From assembly GCA_016649895.1 (NCBI GenBank), contig JAENWR010000011.1, positions 1-53,939 on the forward strand: 53,939 bases of DNA, given 5' to 3'. The position numbers and the translations under genes were made by a program. Shown here piece by piece: positions 39,820-48,217 of this stretch; the stretch's first letter is position 1; each line of letters opens with the position of its first letter. The notes beneath the pieces are model-generated. The model saw only the letters and a list, made by a program, of their open reading frames with translations. It had not been told where the DNA came from and ran no database searches. This stretch comes from Acidimicrobiia bacterium. GTDB lineage: Bacteria > Actinomycetota > Acidimicrobiia > Acidimicrobiales > SKKL01.

Positions 39820-40536
39820 ATGGACGAACGCCTCTACTTCCGGCAGTTGCTCGCAGGTCGCGACGTCGCCGTGCACGACCCTCTCGCCCGCCAGATGGTG
39901 AACTTCGTCTACCTCATCGGCGACCGCGAATCGGGTGAGGCGGTCGTCGTCGACCCGGCCTACGACATCGCCGGCATCTGCGATGTGCTCGACGCCGACG
40001 GCATGCAGCTCACCGGCGCCCTCGTCACCCACTACCACCCCGATCACGTGGGTGGCTCGATGATGGGGCACACCATCGAGGGCCTGGCCGAGCTGCTCGA
40101 GCACCGCCCGGTGCCGATCCACGTGCAGGAGCCCGAGTCGTTCGGCGTCCAGAAGGTCACCGGCGCGTCGGCGTCCGACCTGGTGGAGCACCAATCGGGC
40201 GACTCGGTGATGGTGGGCGACATCCCCATCGAGCTGATCCACACCCCGGGCCACACCCCGGGCTCGCAGTGCTTCCTGGTCGACGGCCACCTCGTGTCGG
40301 GCGACACCCTGTTCCTCGAGGGCTGCGGCCGCACCGACCTGCCGGGGGGCGACGCGCGCGAGCTGTACTTCTCGCTCAGCCAACGTCTGTCGAAGGTCGC
40401 CGGCGAGGCGGTCCTCTTCCCTGGCCACCAGTACTCCGACGCCCCGTCGGCGTCGATGGCCGACACCCGGCGCACGAACTTCGTGTTCCGGCCCCAGTCG
40501 GTCGAACAGTGGCTCTCCATGTTCGGCGCGGGATGA
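39820..40536 (+). CDS. MBL-fold metallohydrolase
   Basis: The protein has 238 residues from ATG 39820. The metal motif VTHYHPDHVGG (HxHxDH) is at about residues 70-80, with further ligands in HTPGHTPGSQCFLV, HLVSGDTLF and LFPGHQYSD. These are the metal sites of glyoxalase II-like and persulfide dioxygenase-like enzymes. The extra segment GCGRTDLPGGD is characteristic of the persulfide dioxygenase/sulfur group in this superfamily. Substrate assignment is tentative. It ends immediately before the coiled-coil gene (possible ATGA overlap). Confidence 0.88.
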   Translation: MDERLYFRQLLAGRDVAVHDPLARQMVNFVYLIGDRESGEAVVVDPAYDIAGICDVLDADGMQLTGALVTHYHPDHVGGSMMGHTIEGLAELLEHRPVPIHVQEPESFGVQKVTGASASDLVEHQSGDSVMVGDIPIELIHTPGHTPGSQCFLVDGHLVSGDTLFLEGCGRTDLPGGDARELYFSLSQRLSKVAGEAVLFPGHQYSDAPSASMADTRRTNFVFRPQSVEQWLSMFGAG

Positions 40537-40559
40537 CCGATCACGACGGAGGGAATCGT

Positions 40560-41492
40560 ATGCGCGATCCCTTCGACGCGGCCGACGACCCCACCGACCA
40601 CGCCTCGGATGGGTCGAACGTCACGTCGGGCCGCGACAGCTCAACCGCGGGTGCCGAGCAGCCGACCATGAACGAGATGGCTGCGATCCGTGAGCACGAC
40701 GTCGAGAGAGGTCCTGAGGCCGGCCAGGGCCGTCGTCGCAGCTGGCTGCTCGGACTCGCCCCCGATGACCGCCCCCGGGCCACGCCCGCCGGGGTGCCCG
40801 ATCCGGGCACGCTGAGCGCCGAGATCGACGACCTCCGTCAGCGTCTGGCCGCAGCCGAGAAGCGAGCCGCCGAGGCCGAGACCGCCCTGCCCCACCTCCT
40901 CGCGCTCGGTCAGCGCACCGTCAACGGGCTCCTCGACGATGCCCGGGCCCGGGCCAAGCAGATCATCGACGCTGCACGAGAACGGACCCACGACGAGCTC
41001 ACGGCCCAGCGCGAGCTGGTGCGGCGCGAGTCCACCGAGCTCCAGGCGCTGCGCATGGCGGTGGCAGCCGAGGCGGCCAGCCTCGAGGAGCTGCGCGCCG
41101 ACCTGCAGCGGCGGATCTCCCTCGCGGGCACCGTCGCGCCGGCAGCCGACGACTTCCCGGTCGACCTGATCGCCCTCGAGGGAGCGCGCCCCGCGGCCTC
41201 GCCGACCGCTCGGCCGGTCGATCCTCCTGCCGGCACCACCGACGCCGGTGTCGGCATCATCGAGGCCTCCACCTCGCCCGCACCGTCGGTCGAGGCGCAG
41301 CTCGAGATCGACGCCACAGCGTTGGGGGAGCGACCGGTGGGCGTCAGGCCGAACCCGTCGTCGGGGTTCGCCGACGCCTGGGATCAGGACGAGGACGACA
41401 CCGTCGCCGAGGCGTTCGACCGCTTCTTCACGGCCGAGGTCGACTCCGAGCCCAGCCGCGAGTGGATCCTCGCCGACGACACCAAGCCCTGA
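40560..41492 (+). CDS. Coiled-coil (DivIVA-like) protein
   Basis: The protein has 310 residues from ATG 40560, with GGAGGG at 40548-40553; the ATG at 40533 overlapping the previous stop is possible. The first ~80 residues are disordered. Residues ~90-190 form an uninterrupted coiled coil (LSAEIDDLRQRLAAAEKRAA, later KQIIDAARERTHDELTAQRE) with the A-x-x-I-I-x-x-A-R pattern of DivIVA/Wag31-type proteins; then comes a disordered acidic tail. A role in cell-pole or septum organisation is possible but unproven. It has no membrane segment. Confidence 0.65.
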   Translation: MRDPFDAADDPTDHASDGSNVTSGRDSSTAGAEQPTMNEMAAIREHDVERGPEAGQGRRRSWLLGLAPDDRPRATPAGVPDPGTLSAEIDDLRQRLAAAEKRAAEAETALPHLLALGQRTVNGLLDDARARAKQIIDAARERTHDELTAQRELVRRESTELQALRMAVAAEAASLEELRADLQRRISLAGTVAPAADDFPVDLIALEGARPAASPTARPVDPPAGTTDAGVGIIEASTSPAPSVEAQLEIDATALGERPVGVRPNPSSGFADAWDQDEDDTVAEAFDRFFTAEVDSEPSREWILADDTKP

Positions 41493-41496
41493 GTGG

Positions 41497-41676
41497 TCAG
41501 ACGAGCGGAGTGAACGTGGCCAGGAAGCCGGTGCCGGGCCCGACGATCGACTCGAGCATCCAGTACTCGCCGGGTCGGACGACGCCGCTGAGGTAGGAGC
41601 TGATCTGGTTGCGGCTGTTCGCGTGCGAGGCGACCCGTCGCTCGAGCTCCTCGCGCTTCTCGCGTCCTCCGAACAT
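41497..41676 (-). CDS. Small hypothetical protein
   Basis: The frame has 59 codons from ATG 41676. MFGGREKREELERRVASHAN and then YLSGVVRPGEYWMLESIVGP look protein-like: an amphipathic helix and a beta-hairpin. No ribosome-binding site is clear, and a long uninterrupted frame upstream makes the start uncertain. It is convergent with the coiled-coil gene. I do not recognise it. Confidence 0.4.
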   Translation of the reverse strand: MFGGREKREELERRVASHANSRNQISSYLSGVVRPGEYWMLESIVGPGTGFLATFTPLV

Positions 41677-42051
41677 CGTGCCGTCCCGCTCGACTGTCGG
41701 CGACGCTACCGGACGGCCGTCATTGGGGTCGGGAGCCCGCACGGGCGCCCCTCGTCGCCGCCTCAGCCCTCTGCGCCGGGTGTCGTTCGACAGCTCGTGG
41801 GTCGCGTGACCCATTTCATGACGCAAATGTTGCGGTTTGGTTGCGAACCGAACATGTTCACGGTGATACTCCCTCGGTCGTGTGCGGCGCCCCTTGCGCT
41901 GTGCCCATAGCCCCGCCCGAGGCACTTCGGGTCCGTCGGCACCGCCTCCTCGGTCGCTGACGGTCACCGTCGACGCATCCCCCGTCGTGTGCCCCCGAAC
42001 CGGGCGTGGCCACGAGCACGGCATCGGATGCCCGAGAGGAGAAACCCTTTG
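41677..42051. other. Long leader region of the lysozyme-like lipoprotein gene
   Basis: These 375 bases contain no credible gene. A promoter candidate lies at 41841-41870, so about 175 transcribed but untranslated bases would precede the ATG at 42052. The leader has hairpin-forming parts such as CCCGAGG...CTTCGGG near 41918. I checked for the c-di-AMP riboswitch often found before cell-wall hydrolases of actinobacteria and could not match its conserved parts. Confidence 0.45.
41841..41870 (+). promoter_or_regulatory. Promoter candidate for the lysozyme-like gene
   Basis: TTGCGA (41841-41846), an 18-base spacer and GATACT (41865-41870) form a sigma70-like promoter. An imperfect inverted repeat (GTTTGGTT-GCG-AACCGAAC) overlaps the -35. 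Confidence 0.45.
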
Positions 42052-42411
42052 ATGTTCAACTCGTCGCGCCTCCGTCGCGCCATCGCCGTGCTGGTGATGG
42101 TGTTCGCACTGGGTGCGTGCACCACCGAAGACATGGTCCGCGTGGCGTTCGCCGACCGCGGCGCCTCCCCCGCCCAGCAGGAGCAGGCCATCGCAGTGGC
42201 CCATTGCGAGTCGACCCTGAACCCGGGTGCCATCAGCCCGGGCGGTGGCAACTGGGGCCTGTTCCAGATCAACAGCGTGCACCGTGCCCGGGTCAACCAG
42301 CTCGGGTTCGGGTGGAACGAGATGCTCCACCCGTGGCAGAACGCGCAGGTGGCCGCCGACATCTGGGCCCAGCAGGGCTGGCGCCCGTGGAGCTGTCGAA
42401 AGGTGCTGTAG
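42052..42411 (+). CDS. Lysozyme-like (transglycosylase-type) lipoprotein
   Basis: The protein has 119 residues from ATG 42052, with GAGAGGAGA as ribosome-binding site. The signal peptide has a basic start and ends in the lipobox ALGAC (Cys at about residue 22), so it is lipid-anchored outside the membrane. The mature part has AIAVAHCESTLNPGAISPGG (catalytic Glu in C-E-S), NWGLFQINSV and WQNAQVAADIWAQQGWRPWS, the pattern of small transglycosylase-like domains. It probably cleaves peptidoglycan glycan strands. It has a long leader of about 175 bases, which hints at regulation at RNA level. Confidence 0.85.
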   Translation: MFNSSRLRRAIAVLVMVFALGACTTEDMVRVAFADRGASPAQQEQAIAVAHCESTLNPGAISPGGGNWGLFQINSVHRARVNQLGFGWNEMLHPWQNAQVAADIWAQQGWRPWSCRKVL

Positions 42412-42643
42412 GGATGGGATCGGCCCATCGTGTGGGTCGTTCGACCCGCATGCGATCTCAGCGGGTGGAAGCCGCAGGTCAGCGACCTTTTGAGCCGCCG
42501 ACGTCGCGGTGTGGGTATGGTCGCGAGTGAACTTCCCAAGGTGCCCGGAGGGGCACTCGACGTTCCGCCTCTCCGGGTGTTTCGGGTCGTTCGGCCACCG
42601 GCCGACGAGGCCCGCGCGAGAGCCCGGGCATGGAGGTAGGACC

Positions 42644-42964
42644 ATGGGAGCACGTCACCGGCAGCGCAAGGCAGATCAGCCCGCCTTCGCCACCGAGACC
42701 CGCGAGATGCGCAAGGCGCACCAGCGGGCGGAGCGACACTCCGTCCACCAGACCCTGCACGAGGCGAACACCGATGGCGTCCTCGACGACGTCGTGCTTC
42801 CCGTGCCGAAGGCCACTCGTGGCCGCATCGAGCCCGCTGAACGTGACGAGGTTCGGACCGGGGGTGGCGGCTTCAAGCCGTGGAAGCAGCCGTTCTGGAA
42901 GCGGCGGGTCAACGTCCGTCGTGCTCGTGTCGAGGAGATGCAGGCGTTCGCCGCTGGTGACTGA
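42644..42964 (+). CDS. Small basic hypothetical protein
   Basis: The protein has 106 residues from ATG 42644, with a good site (GGAGGTAGG). It is rich in Arg, Lys and His (GARHRQRKADQPAFATETRE, KPWKQPFWKRRVNVRRARVE). It has no membrane segment and no family I know. Its clear ribosome-binding site and charge pattern support a real gene, perhaps nucleic-acid binding. Confidence 0.6.
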   Translation: MGARHRQRKADQPAFATETREMRKAHQRAERHSVHQTLHEANTDGVLDDVVLPVPKATRGRIEPAERDEVRTGGGGFKPWKQPFWKRRVNVRRARVEEMQAFAAGD

Positions 42965-43051
42965 GGCGGAGCCGCCCGCCGGCGTGGGGTCGTTCATCGG
43001 CCCCACGCCCGGCTGGCAGGCGGGATGCACGCCTGGGCGTCGATAGCGACG

Positions 43052-43189
43052 TCAGATGGCGCCGCCACCCCCGGGGATGTCGTCGCGAGGGGTCCGACCG
43101 GTAGCGCCGCCACCGGAGAAGCGGCCGGCCATGAGCCAGGCGCCCACGACGAGGATGATGAGAGCCGACCAGGCGAGAAGCTCAGTCAT
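43052..43189 (-). CDS. Small single-helix membrane protein (45 residues)
   Basis: The frame runs from ATG 43189, preceded by CAGGAGGTCATCGCC. The product begins MTELLAWSALIILVVGAWLM and continues with a Gly-rich, charged tail (GRFSGGGATGRTPRDDIPGG). One hydrophobic helix (residues 4-21) would place a short tail in the cytosol. Perfect ribosome-binding site and codon pattern support it despite its size. Unknown function. Confidence 0.65.
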   Translation of the reverse strand: MTELLAWSALIILVVGAWLMAGRFSGGGATGRTPRDDIPGGGGAI

Positions 43190-43310
43190 GGCGATGACCT
43201 CCTGAGGTGCCGCACATGTCGTGCGACGGTTCGAGCCTGCGCCGTCGGCAACTACCCCTCGGGCAATGTTGCGAAACGATGACCAACTGCCGGCCGGGTT
43301 CGGCTCGGTT

Positions 43311-44228
43311 TCAGTATCCGGGGCGAGGGCGGAAGAGGTCGAAGCGCAGGCCCTGGTCGTCGCGGCACTCGGCGTTGCCGCCCGACGCGTAGTCGGTCAC
43401 CGCGAGCACCTGGCCGCCGAGCTCGCGCACCTTCTCGGCCGCGGCCTCGATGTCGTCGACCCGGAAGTAGAGGAGCGTCGACGGTTCGTCGCCGGGACTG
43501 GTGGCGATGCCGGCCGGTGGGGTGATCGACTCGATGTGGAACCCGCCCGGAACGCTGCCCGGCCGCACGTCCCAACCGAACAGTGCCGAGAAGAACCTCG
43601 CCGCCCGGTCGCCGTCGGGCACGTTGAGGGTGGCGTAGCCCACGTCGCCGTAGCGGCGCGACGCGATGTCCTCCACCGGCACGTCGTCGGGCTCGAGGGC
43701 GGTGCCCACGTTCCAGCGATGTCCGAACGGATCGCGGAAGCTGCCGCGCCGCGCGCCGTAGGCCTCCTCGGGCGGGCGCTGGGCCGTCGCACCCTTCGCC
43801 ACCGCACGGTCGTATGTTGCCCGGGCGTCGGGCACGTAGAGCATGAGGCTCACGCTGTTGGTTTCGGCAGGGCCGACGAGGTCGAGCTCGGGCCACTCGT
43901 CGGCGACGGAGAACACGGTGTTGCCCACCCGCAGCTCGGCGTGGCCGAGCCGACCGTCGTCCATCATCATCGGCGGCTCCATCAGCACCGCGTCGAGCAC
44001 GTCGACGTACCACTCCACCGCCTCGGCCGCGCGGGGGCAGCTGAGCATGGGGAGGAGGCTCGTGTAGCGGGCGGGGGTGTACTCACGGATCTCGGGCATG
44101 GGGGGTCTCCCTTGGTCGGCGACACCGAGTCGGGCCGCCAGGCGGCGACGGAGGTCGGCGGCGAACGTGGCGCGTGGAGCGAGCGGGATGGTCGGCTCGC
44201 GCAGCTGCTCGAACGGGTCAGCCGTCAT
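43311..44228 (-). CDS. Two-domain VOC protein with sigma-linked N-terminus
   Basis: The protein has 305 residues from ATG 44228, overlapping the end of the ECF sigma gene by 11 bases. After a 45-residue leader (MTADPFEQLREPTIPLAPRA) come two VOC units: YTSLLPMLSCPRAAEAVEWY to FRDPFGHRWNVG, and GYATLNVPDGDRAARFFSAL to FRVDDIEAAAEKVRELGGQV. The leader resembles the short conserved N-terminus of proteins encoded beside actinobacterial ECF factors. The pair sigma-VOC is typical of the ECF41-like arrangement of a sigma gene with its effector. Function unknown. Confidence 0.82.
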   Translation of the reverse strand: MTADPFEQLREPTIPLAPRATFAADLRRRLAARLGVADQGRPPMPEIREYTPARYTSLLPMLSCPRAAEAVEWYVDVLDAVLMEPPMMMDDGRLGHAELRVGNTVFSVADEWPELDLVGPAETNSVSLMLYVPDARATYDRAVAKGATAQRPPEEAYGARRGSFRDPFGHRWNVGTALEPDDVPVEDIASRRYGDVGYATLNVPDGDRAARFFSALFGWDVRPGSVPGGFHIESITPPAGIATSPGDEPSTLLYFRVDDIEAAAEKVRELGGQVLAVTDYASGGNAECRDDQGLRFDLFRPRPGY

Positions 44229-44751
44229 CGCCCTCTCCTTCCTGGTAGCGGGTTCGGAACGCGTTGCGGGCCCGCACGAGCAGCGACTCGGTGCCGTGCA
44301 GGGTGCGGCCCAGGTGGTCGGCCACCTCGTGGACGGGGAGCCCGTCGAGGTAGCGCAGGGTGAGCGCGGCCTGATGGTGCGGACCCAGCTGCCCCAGCAC
44401 CGCCCGGGCCCGGGCCCGCTCGAACGTGGCGACGATGTCGGCATCGGCACCCTCGCCGACGTTGTCGCCAGCGTCGTGCACCAGTTGGAGCTTGCGCTGC
44501 TCGCGCTCGCGGCGCCGCCAGTGGTCGACGAGCTTGTTGCGGGCCACGGTGACGAGCCAAGCAACGGTGAGGTCGGGGACCTTGCCCCGATCGAGCGACT
44601 CGGCCGCGGCCAGGAACGTCTCGGCGGTGGGGTCCTCGGCGAGGGTGGGGCTCCCGGTGCGGTTGACGAGGTAGCCGTAGACCTGGGGGAGTGCCCGGTC
44701 GTAGATGGCGAGCAGGGCGCCGGGATCGGGGGTGTGGTGTGCCTCGCTCAC
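44218..44751 (-). CDS. ECF-type RNA polymerase sigma factor
   Basis: The protein has 177 residues from GTG 44751. Region 2 is represented by YDRALPQVYGYLVNRTGSPT and TAETFLAAAESLD followed by WLVTVARNKLVDHWRR; region 4 by LGQLGPHHQAALTLRYLDGL and VADHLGRTLHGTESLLVRAR. This is the two-domain ECF form. It overlaps the acyltransferase stop (GTGA) upstream and the VOC gene downstream by 11 bases, so all three are one transcript. No anti-sigma factor is present; the VOC protein may serve as cognate regulator or target. Confidence 0.92.
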   Translation of the reverse strand: MSEAHHTPDPGALLAIYDRALPQVYGYLVNRTGSPTLAEDPTAETFLAAAESLDRGKVPDLTVAWLVTVARNKLVDHWRRREREQRKLQLVHDAGDNVGEGADADIVATFERARARAVLGQLGPHHQAALTLRYLDGLPVHEVADHLGRTLHGTESLLVRARNAFRTRYQEGEGDDG

Positions 44752-45902
44752 ACGGGTACATCGTCGGAAGGTGCCGCGCTCCGACGGGCGCGATCAGGAT
44801 TCTTTCGATCACCCCCGGGGCGCACCGCAGCGGCGATGCCGGCGGCGGCCACGCACAGGAGGGCCGGGGCGAGCAGCCAGAACGGGCGCTCGGCCCACCA
44901 TTGCAACGTGGGTTCCTGCGGGGTGCGCCAACCGGTGGCCCACCCCACGGCGTAGACGACCGCGTAGACCGGCACGTGCCAGAGGAAGAGCGTCATCGAC
45001 GACCGCTGCAGGCGCTCGACCCACACCGAGGTCCGTGTGCCGGTGATGAACCGCTCGAGCCGGTCGCGGTTCACGAGCAGCACCCCCACCTGGAAGACGG
45101 CGAGGGCGACGATGCACAGCGTGGGTGGCCCCATGTTCGAGAAGCGCTCGCCCGGCACCCCCACCATCGACCGGGGGTAGAGGCCCATGTTGGTGAGCGC
45201 CGACAAGCCGATGAGGCCGCCCCAGATGAGCGACCAGCCGGTGCGGGGGGCGAGGGAACGCCACGTGGGCCAGTCGAACCCCGCCTGGTGGACGAGCCCC
45301 CACACCAGCAGCATGTTCACCCAGGCGATGGCGTCGTGACCGAAGTGGAAGCGCAGCAGGTCGACCCAGATCACCAGCCCGATGCCCACCACCAGCACAT
45401 TCTGACCGAACCGCTCGCGCAGCCACGCCCCGGCGGGAACGAGCACGACGATGAACAGGTAGACGATCAGGAACCACAGCGGGCTGAGGACCAGAACGGC
45501 CCCCCGCATCGCCCACGACACGTCGAGGTAGGTCGACAGCGCCCACGCACCGGCGCCGACCACGGCCACGGCCACGAGGGCCGGCGCGGCCAGCCGCCGC
45601 ACGCGGCCGGTGATGAACCCGGCCCAGTGCTCGCCACGCGTCTGCGCCGACTCCCACGTGCGGATGTGGGCGTAGCCACCGCAGAAGAAGAAGAGCGGCA
45701 TCACCTGGAACAGCCAGGTGACGGCCCACAGGCCCGACGTGTAGCCGATGGGGTTCGAGGCGTGGGGCCCGTCGGACTGCCAGACCACCACGGTGAACAC
45801 CCAGTGCCAGACGATGACGACCGCCAAGCTGGCGGCGCGCATCGCGTCGATGAGCCGGTCGCGCCCCGGGGCAGCCGTCGTCACCACCGCCTCGTCGCTC
45901 AC
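44748..45902 (-). CDS. Acyltransferase 3 family membrane protein
   Basis: The protein has 384 residues from GTG 45902. It begins RDRLIDAMRAASLAVVIVWH (R/H active segment of acyltransferase 3 proteins), has about ten membrane helices (for example VTWLFQVMPLFFFCGGYAHI and PLWFLIVYLFIVVLVPAGAW) and a C-terminal charged tail. Such proteins O-acylate polysaccharides or lipids. It is the first gene of an operon with an ECF sigma factor and a VOC protein. Substrate unknown. Confidence 0.87.
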   Translation of the reverse strand: MSDEAVVTTAAPGRDRLIDAMRAASLAVVIVWHWVFTVVVWQSDGPHASNPIGYTSGLWAVTWLFQVMPLFFFCGGYAHIRTWESAQTRGEHWAGFITGRVRRLAAPALVAVAVVGAGAWALSTYLDVSWAMRGAVLVLSPLWFLIVYLFIVVLVPAGAWLRERFGQNVLVVGIGLVIWVDLLRFHFGHDAIAWVNMLLVWGLVHQAGFDWPTWRSLAPRTGWSLIWGGLIGLSALTNMGLYPRSMVGVPGERFSNMGPPTLCIVALAVFQVGVLLVNRDRLERFITGTRTSVWVERLQRSSMTLFLWHVPVYAVVYAVGWATGWRTPQEPTLQWWAERPFWLLAPALLCVAAAGIAAAVRPGGDRKNPDRARRSAAPSDDVPV

Positions 45903-45942
45903 CGGGGCGACGCTACTGCGCGGTCGCCGGGGCGGCGCGGCT

Positions 45943-47646
45943 TCAGACTTTGGCCAGCTCCTCGCGCAGCGCATCGAGGCCGAGACCCCCGAGGTCGAGG
46001 GCCCGGGCGTGCCACTCCTTGAGGTCGAACGCGGCGCCGTGGCGTCGCTCGGCGTCGGCGCGCGCCTCGAGCCACGCGCGCTCGCCCACCTTGTAGCTGA
46101 TGGCCTGGCCGGGCAGGCCGAGGTAGCGGTCGACCTCGCTCGCCATGAAGTCGGCCGGGAAGTGGCTGCGCTCGATGACGAACGGCAGGGCCAGCTCGGC
46201 GTTCCACGTGGCGCCCGGGTGGTGGTCGGCGCCGGCGGGGATGCGCAGTTCGAGGTGCATGCCGATGTCGACGATGACCCGCACGGCGCGCATGGCCGAC
46301 GCCGCCAGCATCCCCAGCTCGTAGGCGGGGTCGTCGAGGTAGCCGAGCTCGCCCATCAGCCGCTCGGCGTAGAGGGCCCACCCTTCCCCGTGGCCCGAGA
46401 CGAAGCCGGCCAGGCGCTGGTAGCGCGAGAGCTCGTCGGCGAGGAGGGTGGCCTGGCCGATCTGGAGGTGGTGGCCGGGGACGCCCTCGTGGTAGCAGAT
46501 CGACACCTCGCGCCACAGGGGGAAGCGGGTCTTGCCGAGCGTGGGGTACCAGGTGCGGCCCGGGCGTGAGAAGTCCTCGCTCGGGCCGGTGTAGTACATC
46601 GCCGCGGCGCCACCGGGCGGAGCGATCATCGCCTCGCAGGTGCGGATCGGCGGAGCGATGTCGAAGTGGCGGCCGTCGAGCTCGGCGATGGTGGTGTCGA
46701 TGAGGTCCTGGTTCCAGGCCTGGAAGTCGGCTTCACCCTCGATGACGTGCCGGGGGTCGTTCTCGAGCAGCTCGACGGCCTCGGCCCACGTGCTGCCCGG
46801 GCGGATCATGTTGCAGACCTCGTCGGCCCTCGCCTCGATGCGGGCCAGCTCCTCCCAGCCCCACTCGTAGGTCTCGATCGGGTCGATGGTGGCGCCGAGG
46901 AAGCGGCGGGCCTCGCGGGCGTAGCGCTCGGGGCCGACAGGGTCGCGATCGGTGGCCAGCGGGTGGTACCCGTCGCGCAAGAACCCGGCGGTGGCGGTGA
47001 ACGCCAAGGTGGCGGCATCGGCCCCAGCCCGTAGGTCGGCGAGCACGGCCGGGGAGTGGCCCTCGGAGGCTTCGTAGCCGTCGGCCAGCCGGTGGAAGAA
47101 CGGACGCGAGCGGTCGTCGTCGGTGCCCGACCACACCGCGGCTTGCTGAGCCGCGGCCGCGACTTGACGCTTGGCGACGACCAGACCCTGGGCCGCTCCG
47201 GCGCGCTGGCTCTCGATCCAACCGTCGAGGGCGCCGGGCACCGAGTGCATGCGGCGGGCGGCGGTGGCCCAGTCGTCGGCCGACTCGAGGCGCATCAGAT
47301 CGAACGCAGCGCGCACCGAGCCCATCGGGCTGCCCAGCACCCGGATCGACCGCAGGTGGTCGCCAGCGGCGAACTGCTCGCGGCTGAGGTCGAGGCGTTC
47401 GGTCATGAACGCAGCAGCCACCCGGTCGCGGTCCGACTCGATCGGCGCCTCCGCCAGCTGGGCGAGGGTGCGTTGCCCGAGGGCATCCGACTCTGCTTCG
47501 CCGTCGGGCGACAGGTCGGGCAGGCGGTCGTCGTGGCCGGGGATACCCCAGGACGTCGCGGCGATCGGGTCGATGGCCGCCACCTCGTCGATGAACCGAT
47601 CGGCGATGCGGTAGACGGGCGAGAGCTCGGGGCGCGGGTCGGGCAT
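45943..47646 (-). CDS. DUF885 family (M-type metallopeptidase-like) protein
   Basis: The protein has 567 residues from ATG 47646. The metal motif ICYHEGVPGHHLQIG (H-E-x-x-x-H-H) is at about residues 380-394; GEGWALYAERLMGELG supplies the next ligand and LPGQAISYKVGERAWLEARA the conserved C-terminal part. DUF885 proteins resemble zinc carboxypeptidases or peptidases; few are characterised. It lacks a clear signal peptide, so it is probably cytoplasmic. It is the first gene upstream of the acyltransferase operon on the same strand, 40 bases away. Confidence 0.85.
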   Translation of the reverse strand: MPDPRPELSPVYRIADRFIDEVAAIDPIAATSWGIPGHDDRLPDLSPDGEAESDALGQRTLAQLAEAPIESDRDRVAAAFMTERLDLSREQFAAGDHLRSIRVLGSPMGSVRAAFDLMRLESADDWATAARRMHSVPGALDGWIESQRAGAAQGLVVAKRQVAAAAQQAAVWSGTDDDRSRPFFHRLADGYEASEGHSPAVLADLRAGADAATLAFTATAGFLRDGYHPLATDRDPVGPERYAREARRFLGATIDPIETYEWGWEELARIEARADEVCNMIRPGSTWAEAVELLENDPRHVIEGEADFQAWNQDLIDTTIAELDGRHFDIAPPIRTCEAMIAPPGGAAAMYYTGPSEDFSRPGRTWYPTLGKTRFPLWREVSICYHEGVPGHHLQIGQATLLADELSRYQRLAGFVSGHGEGWALYAERLMGELGYLDDPAYELGMLAASAMRAVRVIVDIGMHLELRIPAGADHHPGATWNAELALPFVIERSHFPADFMASEVDRYLGLPGQAISYKVGERAWLEARADAERRHGAAFDLKEWHARALDLGGLGLDALREELAKV

Positions 47647-47746
47647 GCGCCGATGGTAGGGAGCGTGCGGTTGTGGTGCGTCGGTTCGTCGCGCTCCCAT
47701 CGCCGTTGGCCCAGGTGGTGTCACCGCACTCGTCCATACTGCGGGC

Positions 47747-48160
47747 ATGGCATTCGGACAGGCATCAGGCCCACCCGCCACCGCCGCGCAGCTCCAGGAG
47801 CTCGCTGACCTGTTCGCACAGGTCGGTTTCGAGAGCTTCCGCGAAGCGCGGCATCCATACGGGCTCACGCAACGCCAGGCCGGCGGCAAGTTCACCCGCG
47901 GCGAGGCCGACGAGCTCATCGAGCGGCTCACCGCCGAGGTGGAGGAGGGCGGCGTGGGCGCCGAGCCCCCGGAGACACCGTCACCGCCCACCCGTCGCAC
48001 CCCTCCGGCGCGGGCCGCACGCGCGCCGACGGCGGTCGCGCCACCTCCGCCCGAACCCGAGCCCGACCCGGGTCAGGTCGTACTCGCATTCCCCGACGAG
48101 ATGCTGGCCGACGAGCTCACCCGTCGCGGCTGGACCTGTACGCCGCCTGCATTGACGTGA
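47747..48160 (+). CDS. Hypothetical protein with Pro-rich linker
   Basis: The protein has 137 residues from ATG 47747. Residues 12-70 look folded (AAQLQELADLFAQVGFESFR, then FTRGEADELIERLTAEVEEG) and resemble helices around a T-R-x-Q-A/G-K-F segment. Then come a Pro/Ala linker and a short end (VVLAFPDEMLADELTRRGWT). I recognise no family. It is divergent from the DUF885 gene and in front of prs, with 57 bases between them. Confidence 0.6.
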   Translation: MAFGQASGPPATAAQLQELADLFAQVGFESFREARHPYGLTQRQAGGKFTRGEADELIERLTAEVEEGGVGAEPPETPSPPTRRTPPARAARAPTAVAPPPPEPEPDPGQVVLAFPDEMLADELTRRGWTCTPPALT

Positions 48161-48217
48161 TCCACGGGGTTCGGTCCCCCTCGTAGGATGCGTTCGGACG
48201 AGCCGGGGAGAGCCAAC

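Noticed and set aside
41870-42051. c-di-AMP (ydaO/yuaA-type) riboswitch before the lysozyme-like gene
   Set aside because: The leader is long and structured, but I could not find the conserved GGGGGTGAA- and GTAGGG-like parts.
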